Positions 28,136 to 37,141 are shown, counted from the stretch's first letter. The stretch: 57,674 nucleotides of DNA from Gemmatimonadota bacterium (GCA_021413975.1 JAIOPJ010000045.1:1-57674); one strand, 5' to 3'. The notes: generated from the sequence alone by a model not told the origin. A program made the numbers and translations.

Positions 28136-29972
28136 GGTCGTCGCGCAGAAGCTCGCGCACCTGCCGGACACGCCGGGCGTGTATCTCTGGAAGGACGCCG
28201 AAGGCGTGATCATCTACGTCGGCAAGGCGAACCGGCTGCGGCCGCGCGTGCGGAGCTACTTCGGATCGGACCACCTCGACAGTCCCAAGACGCGGCGGCT
28301 CGTGGAGCTGATCGCCGACGTGGAGACGATCGTGGTGCCCGACGAGGCGAGCGCCCTGATCCTCGAGCAGAACCTGATCAAGGAGCATCGCCCCCGGTAC
28401 AACGTGATGCTGCGGGACGACAAGACGTATCCGTACATCAAGGTCACGGTGCAGGAATCCTTCCCGCGCGTCTTCGTGACGCGCCGGCTGCAGAGTGACG
28501 GCGCGCGCTACTTCGGCCCCTACACCGACGTCGCGGCGATGCGACGCGCGCTCGACGTCATGAAACGGATCTTCACCGTCCGCTCGTGCAAGTACGACAT
28601 GCCGCGCGAGATGCCGGATCGGGCCTGCCTCGACTATCACATCGGCCGGTGCAAGGCCCCGTGCGTCTTACTCCAGTCGCGGGCGGACTACCGCGCGATG
28701 ATCGACGAGGTGGTGGCTTTCCTCGACGGGCGCACCGACGACGTGGTGCGGCTCGTGAAGGACCGCATGGAGCGGGCGTCGGAGGCGCTCGATTTCGAGC
28801 GCGCGGCCGAGCTGCGCGACGCCGTGCTCCGGCTGCAGCGGCTGGAGGAACCGACCGCCGTCATGGAGGTGGAGGGGGGCGACCGCGACGTGGTGGGCTA
28901 TGCGCGCGACGGGGACGACGCGGCGGCCACGCTGCTGCGCATCCGCAGCGGCAAGCTCGTCGCGCGCGAGCACCGCTTCCTCGAGGGCGTGGAAGGCGAG
29001 AGCGACGGCAACGTCCTCTCGGTCTACCTCGTGGGCAGCTATCTCAAGGCACCGGCGCGGGCTCGCGAGCTGCTCATCCCGTTCGACTTCGAGGACCGCG
29101 AACTCTTCGAGCAGGCACTCGCCGGCGAGGCGAAGGTCCTCTACCCGCAGCGCGGTCCCAAGCGCGACCTGCTCGACCTCGCCGAGCAGAACGCCCGGCA
29201 CCTGCTCGAGGAGTTCAAGCTCGCGGAGCAGGAGACCGACGAACGCGCGGCCGACCCGGTGTACGAACTCGGTCAGCAGCTCGGACTCGAGAAGCTCCCG
29301 CGTTCGCTGGTCTGCTTCGACAACTCCACTGCGCAGGGGAAGGACTCGGTCGGGAGCATCGTCTGGTTCGAGAACGGTCGGCCGCGGCGCGCCGAGTACC
29401 GGACGATGAAGGTGAAGTCGGTGGACGAGGCGTCGGGGCCGGACGACTTCCAGTCGATGCGCGAGGTCGTGGGCCGCTACTTCCGGCGACGTCTCGACGA
29501 GAGGAAGGCGCTTCCCGATCTGGTGGTCGTCGACGGCGGCAAGGGGCAACTGAGTGCCGCCGATGAGGCGTTGCAGGAGCTCGGGCTCGGCGCGCTCCCG
29601 CTCGTGAGCCTGGCCAAACGCGACGAGGAGGTCTTCGTGCGGGGTCGCTCCGAGCCGCTGCGGCTCTCGCGGCGCTCGCCGGCGTTGCGACTGTTGCAAC
29701 AGGCGCGCGACGAGGCGCACCGCACCGCCGTGGGCTACAACCGCAAGCGGCGCAGCATGCGGACGATCACGAGCGAGCTGCTGCGCATCCCCGGCGTGGG
29801 ACCGAAGAAGCGCACGTTGTTGCTCGCCAACTTCGGGTCGCTCCAGGGCGTTCGCGAGGCGACGCTCGAACAGATCGCTGCCCTGGACGGTTTCAGCGAA
29901 ACGAGCGCGAGAGCGGTATTGCAGGCGTTGGGCGTCTTGCCGGAAGCCGCGAAGTCCGAAGCGGAACCTTGA
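28116..29972 (+). CDS. uvrC: Excinuclease ABC subunit C
   Basis: UvrC makes both incisions in nucleotide-excision repair. The 618-residue protein has an N-terminal GIY-YIG nuclease (GVYLWKDAEG then VIIYVGKANRLRPRVRSY), a UVR domain around 218-250, an RNase H-like nuclease in the 380-540 region and helix-hairpin-helix motifs after about 550 (RIPGVGPKKRTLLL). Tandem ATGs at 28116 and 28119 are equivalent starts. It overlaps the murJ end, so the two are coupled. Confidence 0.96.
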   Translation: MMRDAPEVVAQKLAHLPDTPGVYLWKDAEGVIIYVGKANRLRPRVRSYFGSDHLDSPKTRRLVELIADVETIVVPDEASALILEQNLIKEHRPRYNVMLRDDKTYPYIKVTVQESFPRVFVTRRLQSDGARYFGPYTDVAAMRRALDVMKRIFTVRSCKYDMPREMPDRACLDYHIGRCKAPCVLLQSRADYRAMIDEVVAFLDGRTDDVVRLVKDRMERASEALDFERAAELRDAVLRLQRLEEPTAVMEVEGGDRDVVGYARDGDDAAATLLRIRSGKLVAREHRFLEGVEGESDGNVLSVYLVGSYLKAPARARELLIPFDFEDRELFEQALAGEAKVLYPQRGPKRDLLDLAEQNARHLLEEFKLAEQETDERAADPVYELGQQLGLEKLPRSLVCFDNSTAQGKDSVGSIVWFENGRPRRAEYRTMKVKSVDEASGPDDFQSMREVVGRYFRRRLDERKALPDLVVVDGGKGQLSAADEALQELGLGALPLVSLAKRDEEVFVRGRSEPLRLSRRSPALRLLQQARDEAHRTAVGYNRKRRSMRTITSELLRIPGVGPKKRTLLLANFGSLQGVREATLEQIAALDGFSETSARAVLQALGVLPEAAKSEAEP

Positions 29973-29996
29973 GCCTTCATCCTTCAGCCTTCATCC
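29973..29996 (+). repeat. Short direct repeat in thrC leader
   Basis: GCCTTCATCC occurs twice (29973-29982 and 29987-29996), separated by TTCA, just before the thrC ATG at 30001. The larC leader (about 31171-31210) is similar: pyrimidine-rich, with CATCC-like units and ending in CCCAG before its ATG. Neither has a Shine-Dalgarno sequence. Confidence 0.5.
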
Positions 29997-30000
29997 CCAG

Positions 30001-31143
30001 ATGACTTGGTCGCTCCATTGCTCGGTCTGCGCCTACACGCAGCGCGACGGCTCCAAACTCGCATCGCTCTGCCCGGATTGCGGCCAGCCGCTCATGGTCC
30101 GGTACGCCGCGCCGGTCCCCCGGAGCGCCATCACGGGCGACGCGAGCCTCTGGCGCTATGGCGCGGCACTCCCGCTCGCCGCCGGCGAGACGGCGGTGAC
30201 GCTCGGCGAGGGGATGACGCCGATGCTCGAACTGCCGCACCTCGCCCGCGAAGTGGGGGTGCGGCGGCTCTGGGTGAAGGACGAGGGCATCAATCCCACG
30301 GCGAGCTTCAAGGCGCGCGGGCTCATGATGGCGGTCACTCGCGCCAAGGCGCTGGGACTCCCGGGCGTGTGCGTTCCCACCGCGGGCAATGCGGGGATCG
30401 CGCTCGCGGCCTACGCGGCGGCGGCGCAGATGGCCTGCCGCATCTATGCGCCCGAGACCACGCCGCCACCCATCCTGGGGTCGATCCGCGCCTTGGGTGC
30501 GCACCTCGAGCTCGTTCCGGGCCACATCGGTGACGCGGGAAGGGCGACGATGGCCTTCGCCAAGGAGAGCGGCTTCTTCAACGTCGCGACGGTGCGCGAA
30601 CCGTACCGCGTGGAAGGGATGAAGACGATGGGCTACGAGGTCGCCGAGCAACTCGGGTGGCGGCTCCCCGACGCGATCGTGTATCCCACGGGGGGAGGCG
30701 AGGGAACGATCGGCATCTGGAAGGCGATGGGCGAGATGCTCGAGTGGGGATGGCTCCCGGCCGGCACGAAGAAGCCGCGCATGATCATCGCGCAGGCCGA
30801 CGGCTGCGCGCCGCTCGTGCGTGCGTTCCGTGAGGGCGCGGAGAAGGCGACCCCATGGGAGAACCCGACCACGCACGCGAGCGGACTCCGTGTGCCGGGA
30901 CCGCTCGGCGACCGACTCACCCTGCGCACGCTGCGCGAGAGCGCCGGCGATGCGGAAGCGGTGAACGAGGATCGCATCCGCTCGGGGACATTCCTGCTCG
31001 CGTCCAAGAGCGGGATCGACGCGGCTCCCGAAGGGGGGGCGGCGCTCGAGGCGACGCGGCAGCTGGTCGCGAACGGACGGCTCGATGCGACGAGCGAGGT
31101 CGTGGTCTTCAACACCGGATCAGGAGCGTCATACCGGTGGTGA
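30001..31143 (+). CDS. thrC: Threonine synthase
   Basis: ThrC makes threonine from O-phosphohomoserine using PLP. The 380-residue protein starts with a small zinc ribbon (Cys 7, 10, 24 and 27) seen in some ThrC proteins. The PLP Lys is about residue 104 in NPTASFKARGL. The phosphate-binding PTAGNAGIALAAYA and the YPTGGGEGTIGIW segments fit the fold-type II family. ATG 30001 follows a pyrimidine-rich leader without a Shine-Dalgarno site. Other PLP enzymes of this fold remain possible, but ThrC fits best. Confidence 0.9.
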   Translation: MTWSLHCSVCAYTQRDGSKLASLCPDCGQPLMVRYAAPVPRSAITGDASLWRYGAALPLAAGETAVTLGEGMTPMLELPHLAREVGVRRLWVKDEGINPTASFKARGLMMAVTRAKALGLPGVCVPTAGNAGIALAAYAAAAQMACRIYAPETTPPPILGSIRALGAHLELVPGHIGDAGRATMAFAKESGFFNVATVREPYRVEGMKTMGYEVAEQLGWRLPDAIVYPTGGGEGTIGIWKAMGEMLEWGWLPAGTKKPRMIIAQADGCAPLVRAFREGAEKATPWENPTTHASGLRVPGPLGDRLTLRTLRESAGDAEAVNEDRIRSGTFLLASKSGIDAAPEGGAALEATRQLVANGRLDATSEVVVFNTGSGASYRW

Positions 31144-31210
31144 TGGGGGCCGAAGGCCGATGTCTGATGGCATCTTCCATCCTTCCGCCTCCATCGTCCA
31201 TCATTCCCAG

Positions 31211-32419
31211 ATGCGCATCGCGATCCTCGACCCGTTCTCCGGCATCTCCGGCGACATGTTCCTCGGTGCCCTGCTCGATGCGGGGCTCGAGGTATCGTTC
31301 ATCACGTCGCTGCCGGAGGTCCTGGGCCTCGAAGGCGTGACCGCGCAGGTGACCAAGGTCTCGCGCGGGCAGATCGCCTGTCATAAGGTGGACTTCACCG
31401 TCCCGCCCCAGCCGCACGGTCGTCACCTCAAGCACATCAAGGCGATCGTCGAGGCGACGCCCGCCCCCGAGTCGGTCAAGGTCAAGGCCATGCAGGCCTT
31501 CACGCTCATCACCGAGTGCGAAGCGGCGATCCATGGGACCACCGTGGAGCGCGTGCACCTGCACGAGGTCGGCAGCGTCGACGCGATCCTCGACATAGTC
31601 GGGAGTGTCTGGGGGCTCGAGAAGCTGGGCGTCACTCAGATCTTCTGCGGGACGCTCTCGCTCGGCGACGGGTTCGTGGACACTCAGCATGGCCGCATGG
31701 CGGTGCCCACCGCCGCGACGCTTCGACTCCTGGAAGGGCTGCCGGTCCGTCCCGGCCCCGAGGGCGCCGGCGAACTCGTCACGCCGACGGGCGCCGCCCT
31801 GGTCCGCGTGCTGAGCTCGGGCGCCCCGCCCGCCGAGTACATCCCGCGCGGGAGCGGGTTCGGGGCAGGGTCGAAGGACTTCACGGATCGGGCGAACGCG
31901 TTGCGGATCGTGCTCGCGGACGCGTCGGAGGCCGCGGTCGGGTCGGCGCGCGCGGCCGGCCAGGCCGAGGCGCCCGGCACCGTGGAGCAGCTCGTCATGC
32001 TCGCGGCCGACATCGATGACGCCACCGGCGAGCAGATCGCGGCCTTCACCGATGCGATCCGCCTCGCGGGGGCGCTCGACGTGACCCTCCTCTCGACGGT
32101 GATGAAGAAGGGGCGCCCCGGGACCCGCCTCGAAGTGCTCTGCGCGCCCGGCGACGCGGACCGCCTCGAACGCCTGCTCCTGATCGAGAGCACCACGATC
32201 GGTGTCCGGCGGCAGTCGGTCAGCCGACGGTCGCTCCCGCGCGAGATGCGCGAGGTCCGCGTGGGCGGTGAAGTGGTGCGACTCAAGGTCGTCACGCTCC
32301 CGGACGGGAAGCGACGGGCGAAGCCCGAGTTCGACGACGTGCGCCGCGTGGCCGAGCGACAGGCACGCCCCCTCGCCGAGGTCGCGGCAGAGGCCCTCTC
32401 CGCGCTGGGGCCGATCTAA
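31211..32419 (+). CDS. larC: Nickel-pincer cofactor nickel chelatase LarC
   Basis: LarC inserts nickel into the pincer cofactor of lactate racemase. The 402-residue protein has the typical start DPFSGISGDMFLGALLDAG, HLHEVGSVDAILDIVG near 117-132, and the MKKGRPG segment in the C-terminal half. It is one continuous frame; in Lactobacillus plantarum the homologue is made by frameshifting. larB, larE and larA are not nearby, so the cofactor pathway cannot be judged here. The ATG at 31211 gives the canonical N-terminus; the longer in-frame sequence is not protein-like. Confidence 0.91.
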   Translation: MRIAILDPFSGISGDMFLGALLDAGLEVSFITSLPEVLGLEGVTAQVTKVSRGQIACHKVDFTVPPQPHGRHLKHIKAIVEATPAPESVKVKAMQAFTLITECEAAIHGTTVERVHLHEVGSVDAILDIVGSVWGLEKLGVTQIFCGTLSLGDGFVDTQHGRMAVPTAATLRLLEGLPVRPGPEGAGELVTPTGAALVRVLSSGAPPAEYIPRGSGFGAGSKDFTDRANALRIVLADASEAAVGSARAAGQAEAPGTVEQLVMLAADIDDATGEQIAAFTDAIRLAGALDVTLLSTVMKKGRPGTRLEVLCAPGDADRLERLLLIESTTIGVRRQSVSRRSLPREMREVRVGGEVVRLKVVTLPDGKRRAKPEFDDVRRVAERQARPLAEVAAEALSALGPI

Positions 32420-32438
32420 CGGAAGTCGCTGTCATTCA

Positions 32439-32467
32439 TTGCTTTCGGCTCGTTCGGTTGATACATT
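32439..32467 (+). promoter_or_regulatory. Candidate promoter of the DUF512-der operon
   Basis: TTGCTT (32439-32444) and TACATT (32462-32467) are separated by exactly 17 bases, a sigma-70-like spacing. The predicted start near 32474 falls inside the terminator hairpin that follows. A transcript from there could not form that hairpin. Confidence 0.4.
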
Positions 32468-32472
32468 GAGTG

Positions 32473-32495
32473 AGCCGCGGTCCGCGGCTTTTTTT
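32473..32495 (+). terminator. Intrinsic terminator after larC
   Basis: AGCCGCG (32473-32479) pairs with CGCGGCT (32483-32489) around a 3-base loop and is followed by a run of seven T (32489-32495). It lies 54 bases after the larC stop and fits a classical intrinsic terminator. Confidence 0.75.
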
Positions 32496-32521
32496 GCCTC
32501 CGTCGTCCAGCCCGCCGCCGC

Positions 32522-33832
32522 ATGATCCGCGTCCTCCGCGTTCAACCTGAGAGCATCGCCGCCGAACTCGGGATCATCCCGGGTACGGAGCTGCTCTCGG
32601 TGGACGGCCGCGAGCTCGAGGACTTCCTCGACTGGGAGTTCCTCACCGCCGACGACGCCTTCGAACTCGAGGCCAGGCTCCCCGACGGCGAGCACCTCGT
32701 GTTCGAGATCGAGCGCGAGGGCGGGGACCCCATGGGGATCGAGCTCGAGCCGCCCAACGTCCGGCGCTGCGCCAACCGCTGCGAGTTCTGCTTCATCGAG
32801 GGGCTCCCGAAGGGCCTTCGGAAGAACCTCTATGTGCGCGACGACGACTATCGCCTGTCATTCGCCTACGGGAACTTCGCGACCCTCTCCAACCTCAAGG
32901 AGAAGGACTTCGCCCGGATCCTCGAGTATCGCCTCTCGCCGCTCTACGTCTCGGTGCACGCGACGCCGTGGGAGGCGCGCAAGAAGCTGCTGAACAACCC
33001 GCGGGTGCCCAACATCAAGGCGCAGCTCACACGCCTGACCGAGGGCGGCATCCAGTTCCACGGCCAGATGGTCGTGGTGCCGGGGCTCAACGACGGCGAC
33101 GTGCTCGAGGAGTCGCTCGCCGATCTCTACGCGTTCGGCGAGGGGTGCCTGTCGGTCGCCCTCGTGCCGGTGGGCCTCACGCAGTTCTCGCACATCTACA
33201 CCGGCGAGTCGATGGACGTGGCCAATGCCACGCGCATCCTCGAGGCCGTGGATCGCTGGGCCGAGCGCGCCGAGCGCGAGCGCGGTGAACCTTGGGTCTA
33301 CGGGTCGGACGAGTTGTACCTGCTGGCAGGACGGCCGCTCCCCAAGGCCGCGCACTACCGTGACTTCGCGCAGATCGAGAACGGCGTGGGTGCCGTGACC
33401 TCGTTGCGCGACCGCGTCCGCGACGGCGTCTCGCGACTCCCGCGCCTCGACGGCAAGCGGATCGGCGTCGTGACCGGTTCGGCGATGGCTTCCCTGATGC
33501 CCGAGCTGCTCGACCAGCTCACCGCCGCGACCGGCGCGTTCTTCGACCTGATCCCCACCGTGAATTCCCTGTTCGGCCCGACGGTCACCACCGCGGGCCT
33601 GCTCGTGGGCGCCGATATCTCGCGCGCGCTCGCCGACCGTACCGACCTCGACCTCGCGCTGATCCCCGCCGAGACGATCAACGACGCCGGCCTCTTCCTC
33701 GACGACCAGTCCTTCGTCTCGGTGCGCGAGTCTCTGCCGATGCCCGTCTTCCCCTCGTACGACTTCATCGACGTGCTCGAACATGAAGGGCAGACCGCAC
33801 GCGTGCTCGCCGGGAGCGTGTCCCATGGCTGA
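32522..33832 (+). CDS. DUF512 protein with radical-SAM-like cysteines
   Basis: The 436-residue protein has an N-terminal PDZ-like region (about 1-70, with ELGIIPGTELLSVDGRELED) and a Cys cluster, C83, C87 and C90, in the CX3CX2C pattern of radical SAM proteins (RRCANRCEFCFIEGLPKG). A DUF512 C-terminal domain covers about 200-436. The biochemical role is not known. It lies next to der, as in many Firmicutes, and its stop overlaps der by 8 bases. Iron-sulfur binding is inferred from the cysteines only. Confidence 0.88.
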   Translation: MIRVLRVQPESIAAELGIIPGTELLSVDGRELEDFLDWEFLTADDAFELEARLPDGEHLVFEIEREGGDPMGIELEPPNVRRCANRCEFCFIEGLPKGLRKNLYVRDDDYRLSFAYGNFATLSNLKEKDFARILEYRLSPLYVSVHATPWEARKKLLNNPRVPNIKAQLTRLTEGGIQFHGQMVVVPGLNDGDVLEESLADLYAFGEGCLSVALVPVGLTQFSHIYTGESMDVANATRILEAVDRWAERAERERGEPWVYGSDELYLLAGRPLPKAAHYRDFAQIENGVGAVTSLRDRVRDGVSRLPRLDGKRIGVVTGSAMASLMPELLDQLTAATGAFFDLIPTVNSLFGPTVTTAGLLVGADISRALADRTDLDLALIPAETINDAGLFLDDQSFVSVRESLPMPVFPSYDFIDVLEHEGQTARVLAGSVSHG

Positions 33833-35147
33833 CGTGCCGGTGGTCGCCATCGTCGGACGCCCCAACGTCGGGAAGTCGGCCCTCTTCAATCGCATCATCG
33901 GCGACGACAACGCGATCGTGAGTGACGAGCCGGGCACCACGCGGGACCGGCACTTCGCGCTCGCGCAGTGGCAGGGCCGCGACTTCTGGCTCGTCGACAC
34001 CGGCGGCATCATCGAGGACTCCAGCCTGCCGATGGACGTGGCGATCAAGCGCCAGGTGAAGCAGGCGATCGCCGAGGCGGACCTGATGCTGCTCACCGTC
34101 GACGCCAAGGCCGGCCTGCACCCGAGCGACGCGCGCCTCGTGGACCTCCTGCGCAACTCGCGGAAGCCCTGGCTGCTCGTGGCCAACAAGGTCGACGATC
34201 CCAAGAGCTCCGACTACTTCGAGTTCTTCAACCTCGGCGCCGGCGACGTCATCCCCGTCTCGGCGGCCAACGGCAAGAACTCCGGCGACCTGCTCGACCT
34301 CGTGGTCTCCAAGCTCCCGCCGACCGATGGCGAGGCGCTCACCCAGGCGCTGCGCATCGCCGTCGTCGGACGGCCGAACGTCGGCAAGTCGTCGTTCATC
34401 AATCGCCTGCTGGGCGAGGACCGGCTCGTCGTCTCCGAGATCTCGGGCACCACGCGCGATTCGATCGACACGCCGTTCACGTTCCATGGGCGCGAGTTCA
34501 TCTTCATCGACACCGCCGGTCTGCGCCGGCAGTCCAAGATCGACGACGGGATCGAGTTCTACTCGTCGCTCCGCACCCGCCGCGCGATCGACCGCTCCGA
34601 CATCTGCATCCTGATGATCGATGCGACCGAGGGGCTCCAGAACCAGGACCTCAAGATCGCGACGCTCGCCTGGGAGAGCGGACACGGCCTGATCATGGTC
34701 GTGAACAAGTGGGACCTGAAGGACAAGGACGACAAGACGGCGCAGAAGTTCGAGAAGGAGTGCGAGGAGAAGGCGCCCTACTTCAAGTGGGTCCCGTTCC
34801 TGTTCACCTCGGCGATCACCGGCCAGCGCGTGAACAAGATCCTCGAGGTGATCCTCGAGGTCGAGGCGGAGCGCGCCAAGCGCATCACCACCTCGGAGGT
34901 CAACGAGGCGTTGCAGGAACTGCTCCAGCGCCGCCAGCCGCCGCAGGCCGCCGGGCACGAGATCAAGCTGAACTTCGCGACGCAGGTGGAGACCGCACCG
35001 CCGGCGATCGTCGTCTTCGGGAACAACCCGGAGTTGCTGCAGGAGCACTACGTGCGCTACCTGCACAACGGCTTCCGCGAGAAGTGGGGCTTCATCGGCA
35101 ACCCGCTCAAGATCCTCCTCCGCAAGAAGGGGAAGAAAGAGGAATGA
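33825..35147 (+). CDS. der: Ribosome-associated GTPase Der (EngA)
   Basis: Der helps assemble the 50S subunit. The 440-residue protein has two GTPase domains, with GRPNVGKSALF (about 10) and GRPNVGKSSFI (about 181), and a C-terminal KH-like domain from about 350. The second domain has DTAG and NKWD. ATG 33825 overlaps the DUF512 gene by 8 bases and gives the canonical N-terminus; an upstream in-frame ATG at 33783 is less likely. The stop overlaps plsY as ATGA. Confidence 0.96.
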   Translation: MADVPVVAIVGRPNVGKSALFNRIIGDDNAIVSDEPGTTRDRHFALAQWQGRDFWLVDTGGIIEDSSLPMDVAIKRQVKQAIAEADLMLLTVDAKAGLHPSDARLVDLLRNSRKPWLLVANKVDDPKSSDYFEFFNLGAGDVIPVSAANGKNSGDLLDLVVSKLPPTDGEALTQALRIAVVGRPNVGKSSFINRLLGEDRLVVSEISGTTRDSIDTPFTFHGREFIFIDTAGLRRQSKIDDGIEFYSSLRTRRAIDRSDICILMIDATEGLQNQDLKIATLAWESGHGLIMVVNKWDLKDKDDKTAQKFEKECEEKAPYFKWVPFLFTSAITGQRVNKILEVILEVEAERAKRITTSEVNEALQELLQRRQPPQAAGHEIKLNFATQVETAPPAIVVFGNNPELLQEHYVRYLHNGFREKWGFIGNPLKILLRKKGKKEE

Positions 35148-35782
35148 ACCCGGCGCTCGCCGTGCTGATCGCGTACGTCGCGGGGTCCTTCCCGTCGGCC
35201 TACCTGGCCGGGAGGGCGTTGAAGGGAATCGACCTGCGCACGGTGGGATCCGGGAACCTCGGCGCGACGAACGTCTATCGGACGCTCGGGGCGGGTGCGG
35301 CGTCGGTCGTGCTGCTCATCGACGCGCTCAAGGGGGCATTGCCGGCCGCGCTCCTGCCGGCGATGATCGACCCGTCGTACCGGAGCGGGCCGAACGCGAC
35401 GCTCTGGTGGGGACTCGCTTGCGGCGTGGCGGCCATCGCCGGCCACGCGAAGCCGATCTTCCTCCTGGGCAAGGGAGGCGGGAAGGGCGTCGCGACGGGA
35501 TCGGGGGTGTTCGCGGCTCTCGCACCGGCGGCGATCGGCCTCGCGGTCATCGTCTTCGCGGCGATCGTCTACCGGTCCCGCATGGTGTCGCTCGCGTCGA
35601 TCGGCGGATCGCTCTCGTTGCCGATCGCCGTCGCGTTCACGCTCGGCGCGGACTCGCCCGTCTTCGCCGCGTCCTGCCTGATCGCGCTGTTCGTGGTCTG
35701 GATGCATCGGGCGAACATCCAGCGGATCCGCGCCGGCACCGAGCCGCGGCTCACCAGTCCAACGGCCGAGGGAACGCGATGA
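35144..35782 (+). CDS. plsY: Acyl-phosphate glycerol-3-phosphate acyltransferase PlsY
   Basis: PlsY makes lysophosphatidic acid from acyl phosphate and glycerol-3-phosphate. The 212-residue protein has five or so hydrophobic segments and the three family motifs: SFPSAYL, VGSGNLGATN and GKGGGKGVATGSG. Length is normal. It couples by ATGA overlaps to der upstream and gpsA downstream; gpsA supplies its glycerol-3-phosphate substrate. Confidence 0.95.
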   Translation: MNPALAVLIAYVAGSFPSAYLAGRALKGIDLRTVGSGNLGATNVYRTLGAGAASVVLLIDALKGALPAALLPAMIDPSYRSGPNATLWWGLACGVAAIAGHAKPIFLLGKGGGKGVATGSGVFAALAPAAIGLAVIVFAAIVYRSRMVSLASIGGSLSLPIAVAFTLGADSPVFAASCLIALFVVWMHRANIQRIRAGTEPRLTSPTAEGTR

Positions 35783-36771
35783 AGTGCACCGTGATGGGCG
35801 CCGGCGCGTGGGGCACCGCGCTCGCGAGCCTGCTCTCGGAGAACGGACACCAGGTGACGCTCTGGGCGTATGAACCCGACGTCGCGGAATCGGTGAACGC
35901 GGCCCACGAGAACCGCCGCTTCCTCGCGGGCGTGCCGCTGCACCAGCAGTTGCAGGCGACGTCGGACATCGAGCAGGCGTGCACGGGGGCCGAGTTCGTC
36001 CTCTTCGCGCCGCCGTCGCATGTGCTGCGCCACGTCGCGGCGCAGTCGGCCCGCTGGGTGCCGGCGTCGGCGACCATCGCCGTCGCGACCAAGGGGATCG
36101 AACGCGAGCGGCTCGCGCTCATGACCGACGTCGTGGAGCAGGAGATCCCGGGGCGCGCGATCGTGGCGCTCTCGGGGCCGAGCTTCGCACTCGAGGTGGC
36201 GCACCACCTGCCCACCGCGGTCGTGGCGGCCTCCACCGATCCGGTGGCGGCCCTGCTCGCGCAACAGCTGCTCAGCACGTCGGCCTTCCGCGTCTACACG
36301 CAGCGCGACGTGGTCGGCGTCGAGCTGGGTGGCGCCCTCAAGAACGTCATGGCCGTCGCCACCGGCATCGCGGACGGGTTGCAGCTGGGCTTCAACGCGC
36401 GCGCGGCGCTGATCACGCGCGGATTGGCCGAGATGACCCGGCTCGGCGTGAAGCTGGGTGCCGATCCCGCGACCTTCGCCGGACTCGCCGGCATCGGTGA
36501 CCTCGTACTCACGTGCACGGGATCGCTCTCGCGCAACCGCTCGGTGGGACTCGAGATCGGACGCGGTGCGACGCTGCCCGAGGTGCTGCAGGGCCGGGAG
36601 ACGGTGGCCGAGGGCGTGGTGACCACCGAGAGCGCCAAGGCGCTCGCCGAGCGCGAGGGCATCGACATGCCGATCGTCCGGGCGGTGCATCGCGTGCTCT
36701 TCGAGAAGCAGCCGGCACGGTGGGCGCTCGTGGAGCTCATGACCCGCGATCTCAAGGGCGAAGGCGAATGA
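35779..36771 (+). CDS. gpsA: Glycerol-3-phosphate dehydrogenase [NAD(P)+]
   Basis: GpsA makes sn-glycerol-3-phosphate for phospholipids. The 330-residue protein has the NAD-binding GAGAWGTALA (about 7-16), the SGPSFALEVA segment and the catalytic Lys region GGALKNVMAVA (about 189). The FAGLAGIGDLVLTCT segment is also typical. It overlaps plsY upstream and the MerR-type gene downstream, so the three are coupled. Confidence 0.96.
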   Translation: MKCTVMGAGAWGTALASLLSENGHQVTLWAYEPDVAESVNAAHENRRFLAGVPLHQQLQATSDIEQACTGAEFVLFAPPSHVLRHVAAQSARWVPASATIAVATKGIERERLALMTDVVEQEIPGRAIVALSGPSFALEVAHHLPTAVVAASTDPVAALLAQQLLSTSAFRVYTQRDVVGVELGGALKNVMAVATGIADGLQLGFNARAALITRGLAEMTRLGVKLGADPATFAGLAGIGDLVLTCTGSLSRNRSVGLEIGRGATLPEVLQGRETVAEGVVTTESAKALAEREGIDMPIVRAVHRVLFEKQPARWALVELMTRDLKGEGE

Positions 36772-37130
36772 GCGCGCCCAAGGGCGAACCCGTCCGGGAG
36801 TTCTTCTCGATCGGCGACGTCTGTGAGCTCACCGAGCTCAAGCCGCACGTCCTGCGGTACTGGGAGAGCCAGTTCCGCGTGCTCAGTCCGGCCAAGAACC
36901 GGTCGGGCAACCGCGTCTACACGCGGCGCGAGGTCGAGTTCGTGCTCCTGGTGAAGCAGCTGCTGTACACCGAGAAGTACACCATCGAAGGCGCCAAGCA
37001 GAAGCTCGAGGAGCACCGCAAGAGCGGGGGCGTGCGCCCGGCGGCGCGCCGCGGACTCGACACCGAGACCGTGCAGCTGCTCGAGCAGGACCTCAAGGGG
37101 ATCCTCGAGATCCTCGAATCCAACGACTGA
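36768..37130 (+). CDS. MerR-family transcriptional regulator
   Basis: The 120-residue protein has a MerR-type winged helix-turn-helix (about 11-80): FFSIGDVCELTELKPHVLRY, followed by WES, RSGNRVYTRREVEFV and a long helix. The C-terminal effector-binding region is short and without Cys pairs, so metal sensing is unlikely. Similar small MerR proteins sit near housekeeping genes in several phyla. Its targets are unknown. ATG 36768 overlaps the gpsA stop. Confidence 0.86.
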   Translation: MSAPKGEPVREFFSIGDVCELTELKPHVLRYWESQFRVLSPAKNRSGNRVYTRREVEFVLLVKQLLYTEKYTIEGAKQKLEEHRKSGGVRPAARRGLDTETVQLLEQDLKGILEILESND

Positions 37131-37141
37131 CCCGACCCCCG

